This document shows positions 23,400 to 37,300 of a stretch of 64,000 nucleotides of DNA, piece after piece. Position 1 is the stretch's first letter; every line of letters starts with the position of its first letter. The notes beneath the pieces were generated by a model that did not search any database, had not been told where the DNA came from, and worked only from the letters and a program-made list of their open reading frames with translations. The stretch covers positions 16,303,650-16,367,649 of the forward strand of contig NC_079887.1 of NCBI RefSeq assembly GCF_029227915.1, given 5' to 3'. The translations under genes and the position numbers were made by a program. Origin of the DNA: Hydractinia symbiolongicarpus. Its lineage: Eukaryota > Cnidaria > Hydrozoa > Anthoathecata > Hydractiniidae.

Positions 23400-25047
23400 G
23401 ATAAAAATGAATGCTATGTTTGTAGAAAAATCATATTATTAGCCGAAAAATTATCAAGAGCTAAAATAAAAAATGATAATACAGCAGCAAATTTGAAAGC
23501 CCCATTAACACACACATCTAAGAACAGAATTGCACTTGCCCTGCAACAAGAACGGGAAAGAACAAAAAAATACAGCTTGAGGCTGACCGAATGCGAAAAG
23601 AGATTAACACTAAAGGAGTGGAGCTTCACAAAGACTTTATAAATGATGTGAATAGTATTATGGACTCTAACAGTGAAACCATGACTCCATTTATGAAATT
23701 ATTTTGGGAGGAACAAAAAAAGGCCTCTGCAAATCAAAAGAGTTTAAGATATCACCCAATGATTATAAGATTTTGCTTATCTCTCTCCATGAAATCAGAA
23801 TCAGCATATGATAAGCTCAGAGATTCAAAAGTCCTGACACTACCAAGTCGTCGCACTCTCAGAGATTACAAAAATGTAATAAGTCCATCAGTTGGGTTCA
23901 ATCCTGAAGTAATCCAAGAACTAAAAAGGGCCACTGTTAATTTAAAGGGTTGCCAAAGGTTCATTGTGTTATCTTTTGATAAAGTAAAAATTCGTGAAAA
24001 CTTGGTGTATGACAAGCACACAAATGAACTGATTGGCTTTGTGGACCTTGGAGACCCATCTCTATATTACAGTACTTTTAAAGACATTGATGATCTTGCC
24101 ACTCATTGTTTGGTTTACTATGTGAGAGGGATTGCTTGTGATCTAAAGTATGCTTTAGCATATTTTGCTACTAAAGGTGTCACTGTAACCCAAATAATAC
24201 CCACTTTTTGGAAAGCAGTTTCAGTGTTAAAATTAGAGTGTACTGTCAAAGTAATTGCTGCTGTGTCTGATGGTGCTTCTCCAAATCGGTTATTTTATAA
24301 AATGCATAAAGTCATGGATGGTGTTGAATCGATGTTTGTTTACCGTACCAAAAATCTTTTTGCAGACCGCTACATATTTTTTTTTGTTGATGCACCGCAT
24401 CTTATGAAAACATTCAGAAATTCTTTACACCATTCTGGTAAAAAGAAAGTCACACTCGCAATCTGTGGAATGAAAAAAGAATCATATGGAGTTATTTTGT
24501 AAATTTAGTGAATGATGATATTCACAGAGATTTTAAGTCAAAGTGTGTCAAATATTTTACGCTTGAAGTATCCAGAGGAAACGCATGTAGCAGCACAAAT
24601 ATGTGAGTATATGGATAAATTTTTTGATTGTGCAAATACTCGTAATCAAACTGAAGGTACATTAAAAAGGAAAGGCTTTTTGTTACCCTACCGCACTGTT
24701 ACCGATGTTCGATTCGATTGGCTTAACAACACATTCTTAAACTATTTCCAAACATGGAGAAACAACATCGAAAATAGACCAGGAAATTTCACTCCTAGTC
24801 AACGTGAGAAAATGTTCATTGCTTGGTAAAGATATGAAGGCCTTCACATAACCGTTAATTCACTAATCGAGGCAACCAAGTTTTTACTTAACAATGGAAT
24901 GCCATTTGTCCTAACCGAACGTTTTAATCAGGATGCCTTAGAGGAATACTTTGGCAGGCAGCGTAGCCTTGGCAGACGAAATGACAATCCCACTCTAGTT
25001 CAATTTGGATATCAATCAAATGCTATCAGAATGCAATATATTCTATA
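23400..25047 (+). pseudogene. P-element / THAP9-like transposase, THAP-less and broken
   Basis: Segments of a P-type transposase follow one another. A charged coiled-coil region (about 23420-23620) leads into TLPSRRTLRDYKN, then the RNase H-like core with VLSFDKVKIRENLVYD, IGFVDLGD, SDGASPNRLFYKMH and FFVDAPHLMKTFRN. The C-terminal part has FFDCANTRNQ, ENRPGNFTPSQREKMF and [14 protein letters not shown]. Acidic residues are kept in FDKVKI and SDGASPN. The reading frame is interrupted at 24500 (stop plus frame change) and at 24827 (in-frame stop just after MFIAW). No THAP finger in the right orientation was found upstream. P elements move by cut and paste; this copy cannot. Confidence 0.85.
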
Positions 25048-26776
25048 GACTATGTTTTGTTTTATATAAAAAGTTTACATCTCTTCCATTAACTATAACA
25101 TCCAACGAATAAAAACGCGTGTGTTCTTCAACTGGCGAAAACGTTAATTCTGCTCCTTATTCAGACATCACAGTCTATACCCCAGTTAGACAGAAGATTT
25201 ACCGCATCACTTTCAAAGTAGCATTTTTTTACTTACTTAATTTAACTTTGGTATACATTAACTACTAATTTTAAGCTTAGAAGCAAGTGGTCTTACACAG
25301 AGCTGCTAATTACGAATTTTCTTAAGTACGGCTAAGAAGTTGTATCAGAAAGTACAACGGTGAAGTCTTTTAATATAAATGAGAAGATAATATCCTTGCA
25401 GAAAGCAACATCCGAAGTTACAACTGTTGAGAAGAAACGAAAACAAACTAGAGGAAGATCTTGACGTAGAGGACCTGCTGCTGCAGACATTCCAATGATG
25501 CCACTTGGAAAGAAAACAGCTTCGTTTGAAGAGAACAAAAAGTTTTACCCTCACTTAACGTTATCTAAAGAAAAAAAGAACTTAGTACCACCACCTCCGC
25601 TACTACCACCTCCGCCCAATGTTGTGAACACTATAGAAGCACAAGGAGAATAATGAAGCACTTCGAAAGAAGGTAGTAAAGTCGAAAGATCCTCTAGTTC
25701 AACAAGGTGAAGACACTTACAACAAAACGAAACAAGTGAAATCATTGAACCCAATTAAAGTCGATAGCGTTTTCAACCATGCTGGTGATGGGTTAAACGT
25801 TAGTGAAGACACTGCTTTCTGGTTAAATGAACAACAGAAACAGTTTTGTTATGCGTTGTGGTTTCACACAACGATTTGAGATTAAAAATTCTTTTCAATG
25901 TTCCACAAGATGCTTCCTATGAAATTTTAAAACAAGACGGACTTAAAATGAGATTGCAACGCAAAGGAAATCCTGACACATTTTAGTCAGAATTTTTTTA
26001 AACACCCTGGCCTATCCACATTTCGTATAAGGTAATTATTGGATTCAATGATACGTATGTTTTTAACATAAACTGGGTTTGATTTTTACCTGCCAAAGAA
26101 AGTTTATGCTCCAGATTCGCAAAAATTCAAAAATTTCGCGATTTTTATGACCCTCGAAAGTTTGTGCTTGTATTCACTATCCCAGACAAAGTATGTTCGT
26201 CCATAACATATACATTCTAAAACCTGGGAACGAGCTTGATTGGCTTAGAAGTATGACGGAGTATGTTTAACAGAAGTCAAACTAATAAAGAAATTTAAAA
26301 GTTCGTCCTGATTTTCGCGAAATTGACAAACTTGCAAAATTTACGAAAATTAATTCCCACGAAAATTAATTCCCTTAAGGTAACTTGTTTATTTGTTAAA
26401 TCTACCACACTTTTTGCTTTGTTAGTCCGTCTTTGATAAATCCATACATCACAGTTTATTGTGTCTAGTTGTAGATGGTTTTTGTCATCCAATATTAATC
26501 ATCTACAAAATCATCTTATCCAGATAAACTTCTTCGAGCTGAGAAAGAATCAATGGTAGATCACTCCGCACGTAAAAATAAGCAACACAACTAAGTGGGA
26601 AAAGAATAATAAAATAACAATTTTGTCATAGGAACATATATTAAGCTTAAATTTTTTACGGGGGCTCGTATACATAGCAAAATGAATAGTAAACTGAACA
26701 TGCCCCTCATAATACCATAAAAAACTGAACTAGAAATATAAAAGAATAACCTATATTTTTTAACACAAATATATTA
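25048..26776 (+). other. decayed region with possible gene remnant at 25340-25985
   Basis: Between 25340 and 25985 the plus strand shows charged, proline-rich coding-like sequence in shifting frames (VPPPPLLPPPP near 25590, SEDTAFWLNEQQKQF near 25800) interrupted by many stops. It could be a dead transposon or retrocopied gene. An AAGTACGGCT word at 25324 may mark the end of the P-like element. The rest is AT-rich DNA with TTCGCGAAA-like words and no call. Confidence 0.3.
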
Positions 26777-27179
26777 CCGTAATGCTTCGAATAAACGCCT
26801 CCTCCTAATAAACGCCCCCTTCGAATAGACGCCCCTCCTTTTCAGTCATATTATAAATAAACGCCCCCATCAAGTAGGGGGGCGTTTATGCGAGGTGATA
26901 GTAAAAGTATACTTACTCACTTTTTTCCTAAATCTTAGGTTTAAGGTTAAAAATTTAGCTTTTCGCTTTTTAAGTTTATTTTCTAAAACATATCAGAGAA
27001 TATCTTTTATTTTCTGTTGTGAAGATATATATTATAGGTATCCTTAAAAATTGCAAAAGAGACGAAGTGTAAAAAATTTAATAAACGCACCCCTCTTCTA
27101 AACGCCACCTCGAAAAGAAGCTCCCCCAAATGTCAAAAAATTTAATAAAAGCCCCGGGCGTTTATTCTAAGCATTACGG
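26777..27179. mobile_element. 403-bp MITE with TA target duplication
   Basis: The ends are inverted copies: CCGTAATGCTTCGAATAAAC on the left, and CCGTAATGCTTAGAATAAAC on the complementary strand at the right, each flanked by TA. Repeated AATAAACGCCCC/GGGGCGTTTAT words lie inside. There is no coding capacity. TA duplication and end structure suggest mobilisation by a Tc1/mariner-type transposase; this is inference. Confidence 0.85.
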
Positions 27180-28349
27180 TAGTCGAACGAGTGGAAAATT
27201 TAAAATAGAAAAAGTAATTACAAAAACATCCAATATATTATATATCATACAATATATAAAACATACAAATACATATTTCAAACAGGATATCATATTGCTT
27301 ACATGATGACTAAGCCAACAGAAAATATGAAGCCGTTTAAATGTCTAATAGGGTGTATTTGGTTTTTTGTATTGACAGCTAAACCTAAAAAGAGTTAACC
27401 GACTCTCATCAATTCTTGTTTGGTAATTATAGGAATAGGTTGTTGCTCCTTTTCGAAACAACCGTTCAAATAACGACAACAACAACCACAAAGAACGCCG
27501 TTTAAATATTAAAAAATTCTGAAAAATTTATGTAATATTTTACATTTACTTTCAGTTGCGTAAATAGGTCATCTGTTCTCACAAAGCCCTTAACACTAAG
27601 ACTGGACATAAAAATAACGTGATCGTATGAAACAATTGGCTGAGAAACTGGAGTTTGGCTTAAAGGCGAAATTACCAAAACAAAAGATGCGATTCTTTCT
27701 CTTTAACAGAAATACACTCAACATAAAAATATTAACCCCATTCCCACCAACAGGGCGCTCATTAAGCACCGCCCTGATGGTATATTTTCAATTTTTAAGT
27801 CCTTTTTTTTAGCGTGCTGAAATTTTTCGAAGTTTAATATCATTTTGTCAGCTTATGATCAGAAGAAACCAAAAAATATTGACGGTATGTCATTGTCATC
27901 GTTTTGTCATCAACTGTTGTGCTACATAAAAAAATGGAAATATTCAATATTTTCTGTTCTTTGTGTTTGTTAATACTGGGAAACATCATATAAAGGTCCA
28001 GAATAAAATTAATCGGTTTCAGTTCAACTTTAGGACTTAGTTTTAGCATTCAGCTTTTGTTAAGAAAAAAAAACGAGGGTGCCCTTTAGGCCCTGTGCTA
28101 TTTCTATTAGGCATCAAAACCCCGGTAGTAGTAGGGTTGAATCATTTTATGGCCTCTTTTGGTTTGTAGCAGCTACTAAAGTAATTTAGTTTGCTCACAC
28201 CTATTGTTAACACATTTTATTCAGCTTACAGCTTGGCGCAAGAGAACTTTTAGCTTGCAAAGAAAGCTTTGTCGATGGTTAAAAAACGTGTTGTGCATTT
28301 GACTTACTGGAGATTAACTAATACATTAAGAATTAGATAATCAAACATA
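27180..28349. other. intergenic region between MITE and PRODH 3' end, nothing recognised
   Basis: AT-rich DNA with no exon or RNA signature was found. The right part should hold the PRODH 3' untranslated region. Confidence 0.4.
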
Positions 28350-31300
28350 TTATTCAGCTAACTTAGGGTCATGGTTCAAGCCTCCAGTTTTCAACCGTCT
28401 TAGCAGTTCCCGCCATAACATATGCCGTTCTTTAACTACGCCCTTCATCAGGCTGCGATTTTCCATTGCGCGCCGCGACAAATACGGCATCACTTCTTCA
28501 ACGGGTCCATAGGGTACATACTTATACGCAGAATAGCCCGCCCCACCTAGGGCGTACGTTATAACGTCGCACATGCCTAAAAGTTGACCAAAGAACACTT
28601 TGCCACTGTCTGGTGCCAGATTAAAATCCCGCATGATCTCTACTGCATGTCTTATTGAACCTTCGTTGTGGGAAGCTACCATCACGTTAGCACCTCTCCA
28701 CCGTACCTCTTCTAGTACAGCACTAAGAACAGCATTGTAGCACTTGTCAGTGTCTTCGTAACTGCTATGGATGGGATCATCGTATCCAGCAGCCAGAGCA
28801 CGCAAACGTTCTTGCTCCATGTAAGCACCGCGCACAAGTTTGGCTCCAAAATAAAAACCTTCGCGTCTCGCTAACTCCATATCAACATGTATTGTGTTCA
28901 TAGCATTCTAAAAGTAAGCAAGAAAAGTTATGTTTATAAGAAACGTTTTTAAAGCCAGCGATAAAAGTCACAGATAAACGCGTGAGCTGTTCAATTGTTT
29001 CCAAGCAATCAACCAAAACAGCTTTTAAAAGCGCGACAGAAGAAACATCCAATCACAATAGCTTTTAAAGGCGCAACAAAAGAAGCATCCAATCAGAACA
29101 TGTTTTGAAAGCGAGACGAAAGTTATACCTTCAAATAACACTGGTACGTGTTAAATACAATGGGTTTGTCTCGATTAAACATTCTCATTGCTTCTAGTGT
29201 GATTCTAGTGATGGCAGGTTGAAAATATGTTTGCTCAGCGTCGACCATGAGACGAACATTCTTTTCCTTCGCTCTCTGAAATTAACAAAATATTGACATT
29301 CAACAGTGTCTCTTAATATTTTCTTACGCAAGTAGACATGAATTTTCAAAAGGTCAATATATAAACACATCAGGATAAAATCATTACACGTATCTATGGA
29401 ATACAACAAAGCACCCTGGTCACTCTCACACAAATAAAAAACTTCTCAACTCAAACGAACCTCTGCTATGGTTAACAAACGCTCAATCATATTTTCCATT
29501 TCTTTTAGCTCTGTATTTGTTAGTGTCAAAATAATTTCACTGCTCAATTCACCCTAAGAAAACAAACAAACGTAAAATTAACATTAAAGATGAGCCGGCA
29601 ACCGAGAGGTCCTAGGTTCATTACGCGAAGTTACACTAGTTGATGTAAAAGTGTAAACAGACAACGTGCAGTAAATAGCAAGTAAATAAATCGTTTGTGT
29701 TGCACGCAGTTTTCGAATCGAGGATTCGCTTCAAAAAATATGCCAGAGACAAATTTTCTGACCGCCGCAAATTGCAGGAATTTAAAAAAAAAAAATTGGT
29801 GTTAACTAACCTTCACTGTGGGTTTGGCTCGAAATAATTTTGCCAGTTGAAGTTGTGGTGTCAGAAAGTTGTGCCATTCTATTACATCGATCCCTCTAAG
29901 ATAGAAAAATAACTTTTGTATTGTGTACAGAACTGTCGACACATCAATGCGAATATGAGAAGCATATTTTTTTCCTTGTAACATGCTTAAAAACGTCGAT
30001 ATAATAAAGTATAGGTCTCTACCATTAATATCTAAGGGATAATAATTTTTACTAATTCGGACACAAGTCGAGATTAGTTCGCATAGGATACCGAAAATGC
30101 TCCCTCTAACACCCTAATCGTCAAATAAAATTTTAAAATTAGAATGGGTTTTAATCAGATGGCCGTTAAAGAGAGTGGGTGCTATATGGAGTGTATACAG
30201 TATCCTGTGTATGGCTAATTTTGAACTGTGACCATAAAGAAGGTCGTTTTTAATAAAGGAAGGAGAAACATGGCCAAATAATCTACTTTCGTTAAGTTAT
30301 ACATCATAGGGTGTAGGCTTGTAGTGTGCGGTAAAATACTGTTTTGATGTGTGAGCTGACGTTTGATGTTATCCTGAATGGTTGGCTAAATATTTCTAGA
30401 TCTTGGATAAATTAGAGATTTTGTTTGGCACTGTTCTACCAACATTAGTGTATTAACCTCAAATCGAAGCTATGGGAGGGCTATATTAGAACCAACTTTC
30501 ACAAGAAAAAGGTAAAAATTAAGATGGCGTCGTGGCGAGCGGTTGTCATCGCTTTGGTGTTGTTTTTCGTTACAGAATTTGAATGTACAAGATTAGATGA
30601 ATTTTCCAAGAAAAAAGGTTATCGAATCTGGAGTTTGTTTACGATCACCCAGAAATTGATATTTTTGGTTTATCAGAAACTCATATTAACGATGAATCAG
30701 AAAAAAGTTTGTTTGAAATCCCAAATTATCAGTTTATATCAAGGCATAGGAGTAAAGGACAAGGAGGAGGGGTCGGATTTTTTGTTAAAAATGGCTTGAT
30801 TTGGAAAAGAAGATCGGACTTAGAAAACGATACCACGGAATGTTTATGGTTAGAAATTTTTATAAAAAATACGAAATCACTTCTTTTTACTTGCTATTAC
30901 AGACCACCAAATAGTTCAAAACATTTATCAAAACATTTCAATGATTCGTTCAATGAGTCGCTAATTGCAGCTCAAAAACAACAAAAAAAGATAATCATCA
31001 TGGGAGATTTGAAGGCTAACTACCTTAATTCAGCCGATAACAAAGATTTAAAATCTATTATCACCTTGAATTCTTTTGAACAAATCATTTCTAAAGCGAC
31101 CAGAATTACGGAGTCTTCAAAACGCTAATAGACATTATTATCACAAATAACGTTTCCAACATTAGCACTGTTTTGGTTGAATCATTATCGATTGTGGACC
31201 ATGACCTCATTGGTTGTGTTAGAAAGTTGAACAATAAAAAGTATTTCTCTCGATCGGTCAATTCCCGTGATTACAAAAACTACGATGATGTTAAACTCGC

Positions 31301-34300
31301 AACAGACGTTAAAAATATTAACTGGGATTTATTGTATAATTGTACTGATGTGAACACTGTAGTTGGTATTTTTACTTCGACTCTTAAAAATGTTTTGATT
31401 TGCATGCGCCGTACAAGTCCAAAATAGTGAGAGATAAACCATCCCAGTGGTTAACAGCAGACTTACGAAAACTTATGGATAAACGAGATCAGGCGCTACG
31501 AAAAGCTCTAGACAAAGTTAACAGAGGACTTTGAGTTATATAAAACTTTAAAAAATAAATGCAATGGTAAACTTAAAGAGTCGAAAAGAAAATACCATCG
31601 CAACCTAATTAACGAGAACAAAGGCAATGTCAGAAAATTTTGGGACGCAATAAAAGTGTATTCCCGTCCAAATCGAGAAGTAAATTGTTAATAAAAAGGA
31701 CAATGAGAAAACTGCCAAAACATTCTCTGATTATTTTGGAAACATCGCGAAACAACTGAAATCAAAATTCGTCTCGATTACAGATTATGTCTGGCGTAAA
31801 ATACCTGTTGTTAAGAAAACGAACAAAACTTTGAATTTACATACGTCTCGAAAATATTTGTTGAGAAACAACTAAAAACTCTTAAGCGCAATAAATCTAC
31901 GGGTTTAGATGAACTGCCACCAGGCATGATAAAAACACTGTGCGAAGCTCATATCACAACTTCTTGCTTATATTATTAACATGTCAATTAGAACTGGAGT
32001 TGTTCCATCAACCTGGAAAGAAGCAAAAATCGTACCGATACATAAAAATGGCGATATGAAATTACCAATGAACTATCGGCCAATTTCCATACTTCCGATA
32101 TTTTCTAAAATTCTTGAACGAGCCATCCACTCTCAGTTGACAACTTATCAAATGATTTGTTGACAAATTCACAATTAGGATATCGACATCACTGATCAAC
32201 AAAGCTTGCTTCGACTATCTCATTTGATAGCATTCGAAAATTAATTGATACTGGTCTGATGGTAGGAGTAGTCTACATCAACTTAACAAAAGCGTTCGAT
32301 ACCATAGGACATAGCATTCTGCTGAATAAATTAAACGCATATGGAATTGACGGTGTAGAACTTCAGTGGTCTGCGGGTTATTTTTTCAATAGAAATCAAG
32401 TTGTTTCCATAATTGATGTAGTCTCAGCGAAAAAGCCTTTGTTCAGTGAGGTACGCCAAGGATCTATTTTGGGTCCCCCCTATTGTTTATAATTTTCTTC
32501 AACGATTTTCCACACTGTCTCGAAATATGCAAAGTGACAATGTATGCTGACGACACAGCTATTTATGTCAGTGGAAAAACGAAGGAAGACGTTGAATATA
32601 AACTAGAAAAGGATTTAGAAATAATAGCAAAGTATTTCGATGACAATGTACTAATTATCAATCTTAAGAAGGGTAAAACAGAAACGATGCTGTTTAGAAC
32701 AGCAAAGCACTTAAACAACACGAATAAGAAACTCGATATATCTTATAAATGACAAAAAATTAACAACGTATCAGAATATAAGTATCTCGGAATCATTTTG
32801 ACAGATATTTGAATTTAAATAATAATTTCGACAAAGTTTATAAGAAAGCTAGCCAGAGATTAAAATTGTTAAAACAACTTAGACTGTATGTCATGGAAGA
32901 TGCTGCTTACAAAATATACACAAAATGAATATTCCGATTTTGACCTATCCTAGAGGTCCGCTTAAAGGCGGTGATACACGATCCAATTAATCGAATTCGA
33001 TTTGTCGAAATTTAGCATTAATATAAATTGAACAGATTTTTGATAATTTCCTTTCGATAAAATGTCTTTAGAGAGTGAAGACAGAGTTGAACTCGCTGCT
33101 GTTACAGTTATTATTACAATAACTAAAAATTTAAGAAAACGTTAGAAACGGAGTGTGTTATTAACAATAACAATAACAACAATAATAATAGTAATAATAT
33201 TTGCTTGTTTATATCTCTCTTTTTTTGCTAAAAGAAAATAACTTTCTTCTCGGTTATATTATTCCAGTCGTTCAAGCTCATGACCTGGAAAAAATGATGC
33301 CAAGCTGAAATTTGGCACAAACCTTCGTTATGATATGTAAAACCACCAAAGAAAGGCCCATAAAACCTCCTTGTGGAAATTGAGATATCCGCTATTTTTA
33401 AAAATGGCGGAATTCTTCACGTCAAATTTTTCAAAATTTCATTTTTAGTCCAAATATAGGCATTTTTTGGCTCCTTAGAAAAATAAATTTATTCTTACTA
33501 TTATGGTTTGTGTATTTAAAGGATCAGAATTTTATTTTTAGAGGAAATTTCAAGCCTGCTGTATTGATCAACTAAGCTTTGTTCGAGGAAATAAAAAAAT
33601 TTTTTCAATAAGCTCTTCCGGAGACAAGAAAAATTTTTGTCAATTTGAATTACACCACAAGTAAAATGTTATCCTTTTTTACTGCGTAAAAACATCTGTA
33701 CATACAAATAACTGCTAGTCTTTGTCTCCGGAAAAAAAAAATAAACACATTGGTGAACCTTTTACGCGGAGCCAATTCATTTGCGAGATTACATAAGAGG
33801 TCGACATTGATTTTTAAAAGAGTGTCCTAAGACCTGGTTCTCATAATGTTGTATTTATTACAGTGTAGTCAAGTTTAGCTTAAGATAAACCTATTTCATA
33901 TTCCTGTACAAGTTGTTGACTCACACCTTAGGTGGCTAGTCTTTGAAACACAACTTCCGGAACGAAAAGTTGCTTGATGGCACGCCGTTTATTCATTTTT
34001 GCGCAAAAGGCGCATTTTTTGCTTTCCGTGCCAAAGTTTGGCTGATTTTTTCTGTCATTTTGAGTCTTATCGCACATGTGTTGGTTGTTATACACTAGTT
34101 ACTTGTTATGGATTTTCATGTATGTATTTAGTCCTTATCTTAGTCTTTCAACTATGGTTTTACATTGAATTAATATCATTTTGGAGCTTAAAACATTTTA
34201 AGAAACTTATAGCTAGCTGAAGTAAGTAGCTAGTAGTAAGTAGCAAATAATACATTCTGAAGTAAAATACGTTTACAACTTGATGCACACAGAAACAGCC

Positions 34301-37300
34301 CTAAGAGTTTTCAAAGCTGTGTGCACGCTATAAAAAAAAGTAAGTTTCTTCTTATAAGAATCGTAAAATATAAAAATACAAACGTAGATACTAAAAGTAG
34401 GAACCAGCAGTAACCAACAGTAACCAGCAGTATTTCGAAGTAACCACCAGAGAATCACCAGTATTATGAAGTAACCACAAGAGAACCAGCTGTTTTTTTA
34501 CACTGCTATCAGAGAACCAGCAGTTATTATCAATTTACTCCAGAGAAGGCAGCAACAGCAGCGCAAAGGTGTTGTGATTTTTATGCACAACACTTCATGA
34601 CTTTAAATTACCAAATATGATAAATAAAAGGGCACCTAGTTCCCAGGGCTTTTTTCTGATACTTTATGTTGTTCTTGCTAATTAGCTACTTTTAAGTTGT
34701 TTTCACGAGGTCCAATAAAATGCATCCCGCGAAGATTAATTTTCAAAAATATGAATAAAAGTCGCGGAATTCGCGATAATTAATCAACTTAAGTTATTTA
34801 GTTATTTATTTCGCCTAACGGCAATTATGGAAACAAAAAGAACAGAACGAAAATAGTGTTTTCAGGATTAAAGTTTATTTTTGAAATAAAATGTAACATG
34901 TTTCAAGTAAAAAACGTTCATATTGAAAGCATAAGATTATAACTTGAACAAAGATGAAATATGTTCACACACTACATGTTTCAAAATGAGTAGATTTGAA
35001 CAGATATTAACAAAATAGAAGAATGTTAAAAGAAAAAGCCCCACTATATATAGTATAGCTTGACTTTATATTGACTTAAATGCACAGAAGTTGTAGTTTT
35101 AAGCAGTTATTTCAACTTAATTTGGAAAGATAACATAATATAAAAGAAACAAAGTCACAAAAGTATAAAAAACCCTATTGAATAGAACTAAATATACATG
35201 TGAGTTTGTATACATGTAAGTTACTCGATGTTGCAGCCTTTTGTTTCAAGCTTGTGTATCTCCAAAGGTTTGAGATGGTTCTGTGTTCCTTTCGGTACGT
35301 TTATTGAATTGAAATTGAAGTTTTGATCAAATTCTTTTAGACACGTAGTGATATAATGAAGATACACGTTTCCAAACGATTTCTTTTTTTGACCGTTTTT
35401 GTCCGTATATTCGCGATCAAAATTTGTTTTTACGGCTACAAAATCTTGGGGCATGAAACTGATACGACATTCTTGACAGCGCTGCACAGTTGTTGGAAAT
35501 GATTTTTTGTCATTTTTATGAACAAATGTATATTGTTTCGTGGGTCTTCTATCTGGATTGAAGATATCGTTCGTTGTGATTTCAGACGATTTAACTTTCC
35601 AATTTGTTGATGAAATTTTGCTAATTTTAACCGGTGATATTTTGTGGTTAGATGATGTTACTTCCGTGTCGATTGCAAATGAAGATCGCTCAGAAAAGAA
35701 TTGTGGTTCAGGAAGATTACATCTTCTTTTTTGACCTGCCTTTGTATTTCCTTTTTGACCTGCGTTACTTGGCTTCACGTAAGATGACTATGCTTTTGCA
35801 GTAAAATTTAGGAAAGAATCTAGATGTTAAGATTGGCGTTCTTTCGACCACTTCAAAAATAACGTAGGTTCTCGAAAAAATTGCTGATATCTCGGACCTA
35901 ATCTGTATTTTCCTTGTCCATAAAAATCTCTGTTAATTTGATGGATGAAGTTTTCAGTAATCCATTTTTCAAGGTAGAAGGAAACTTCTCCAATTTCAGT
36001 TTCAATATCGTTGTCACTAAGTTTCTTTTTTAATAGGCGATGTTTCAATTCTAGTCCATTGGAGTAATACCTCCCTTTTATTCCTTTACTTTCTCTTGCT
36101 GACAACACAAGACATTCCACAAATACTTCAAATCTGCACTTTTTAAACCATGTATAAAAAGAAGGCACTAGGCTTTCCCACGTACTTTCCAAACTTTCCA
36201 ATTTTACCAGCAAATCGTTTTCGTCTTCAGCATCTGCTAATCCGAATTCGAGGACATTTTCGTTTTGTGTCCCATAAATGTCTGCCATGACTCTGTCCAC
36301 AGTACGGTTGTTCGCATTTAACTTTCTAAGTTTACGCGTATCAGCTTCTTGAAGGTGTTCGGTACACCAGAAGTGATTGGGAGCGTTTAATACATCGTTT
36401 AATCCACATGCAATGGCAGCATCTAAATCATGCCCCACATTTCGAATGTTCCTCAGCTCAGGCTTAACGAGGCAAATTTCTCCCATATACCTTCGATAAG
36501 ACTCTGTATCTTTTTTCCAGTGCCATTGACTGGGTCCACGAAATTTTGGATGTTTCCCATTACCATCAATTAACGCTTTGTATGGATAAGTGGAGTCGGT
36601 AAGCCATAATCCATCAGCAACCTGGAATGTTGTGTTCACAGTAAAAACACCGTCATCGTCCACACAAAAACGTTTTAAGTCAGTAAGCATGTGTGGCATA
36701 ATATTCATTGCTGAATAACGATCTTTCTCGAAACATATGTTGTAAAGAATGCCTTCATTTTTGACTAGCTTATGCAATGTTTCGCTAACCGATTCGACAG
36801 GTTCTCTGTTTATCTGAAGATATATTTCATCATTCGACATTCCCTTTTCTAATCCATTATCAATTTTGTCAAAAACGCTTGGATCTTTTCGATAATATGC
36901 TGGAGCAGTTGCCTTTTTGGCATTGCCATGTCTAGGTACAATAAATTCACCTTCAATGCCATCATCCCATCTATTTAAGTAGTAATAGGAAGGCCACATT
37001 TCTGCACTGTCCATATTCTTGATGGTTGCTATTAGGTTTGTGAAATTATTCACCTTGCTCTTTCGATAACATCTAGATAAGAGAGAAACTTTTGCAGCAG
37101 GTACTATCGTTTGGTCATATATTGGTGTCCGAGATGCACAACTTCGACGTTCTGAAATGTACCAGCCCTGGTCACACTTATGTGCAATCTGTACATTGCC
37201 ATCGTCATTTTTGAAATAGTATTTCTTAGGATTCCCTTTATACACAAACGAACCGTTATCGTCACTTTTAGCTGCAGAAATTGGCACCTTTTCCACGTTC

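Noticed and set aside
26080-26390. TTCGCGAAA/AATTAATTCCC words suggesting another MITE
   Set aside because: Similar words occur elsewhere (34.7 kb, 17.1 kb), but no inverted ends or duplication could be defined.
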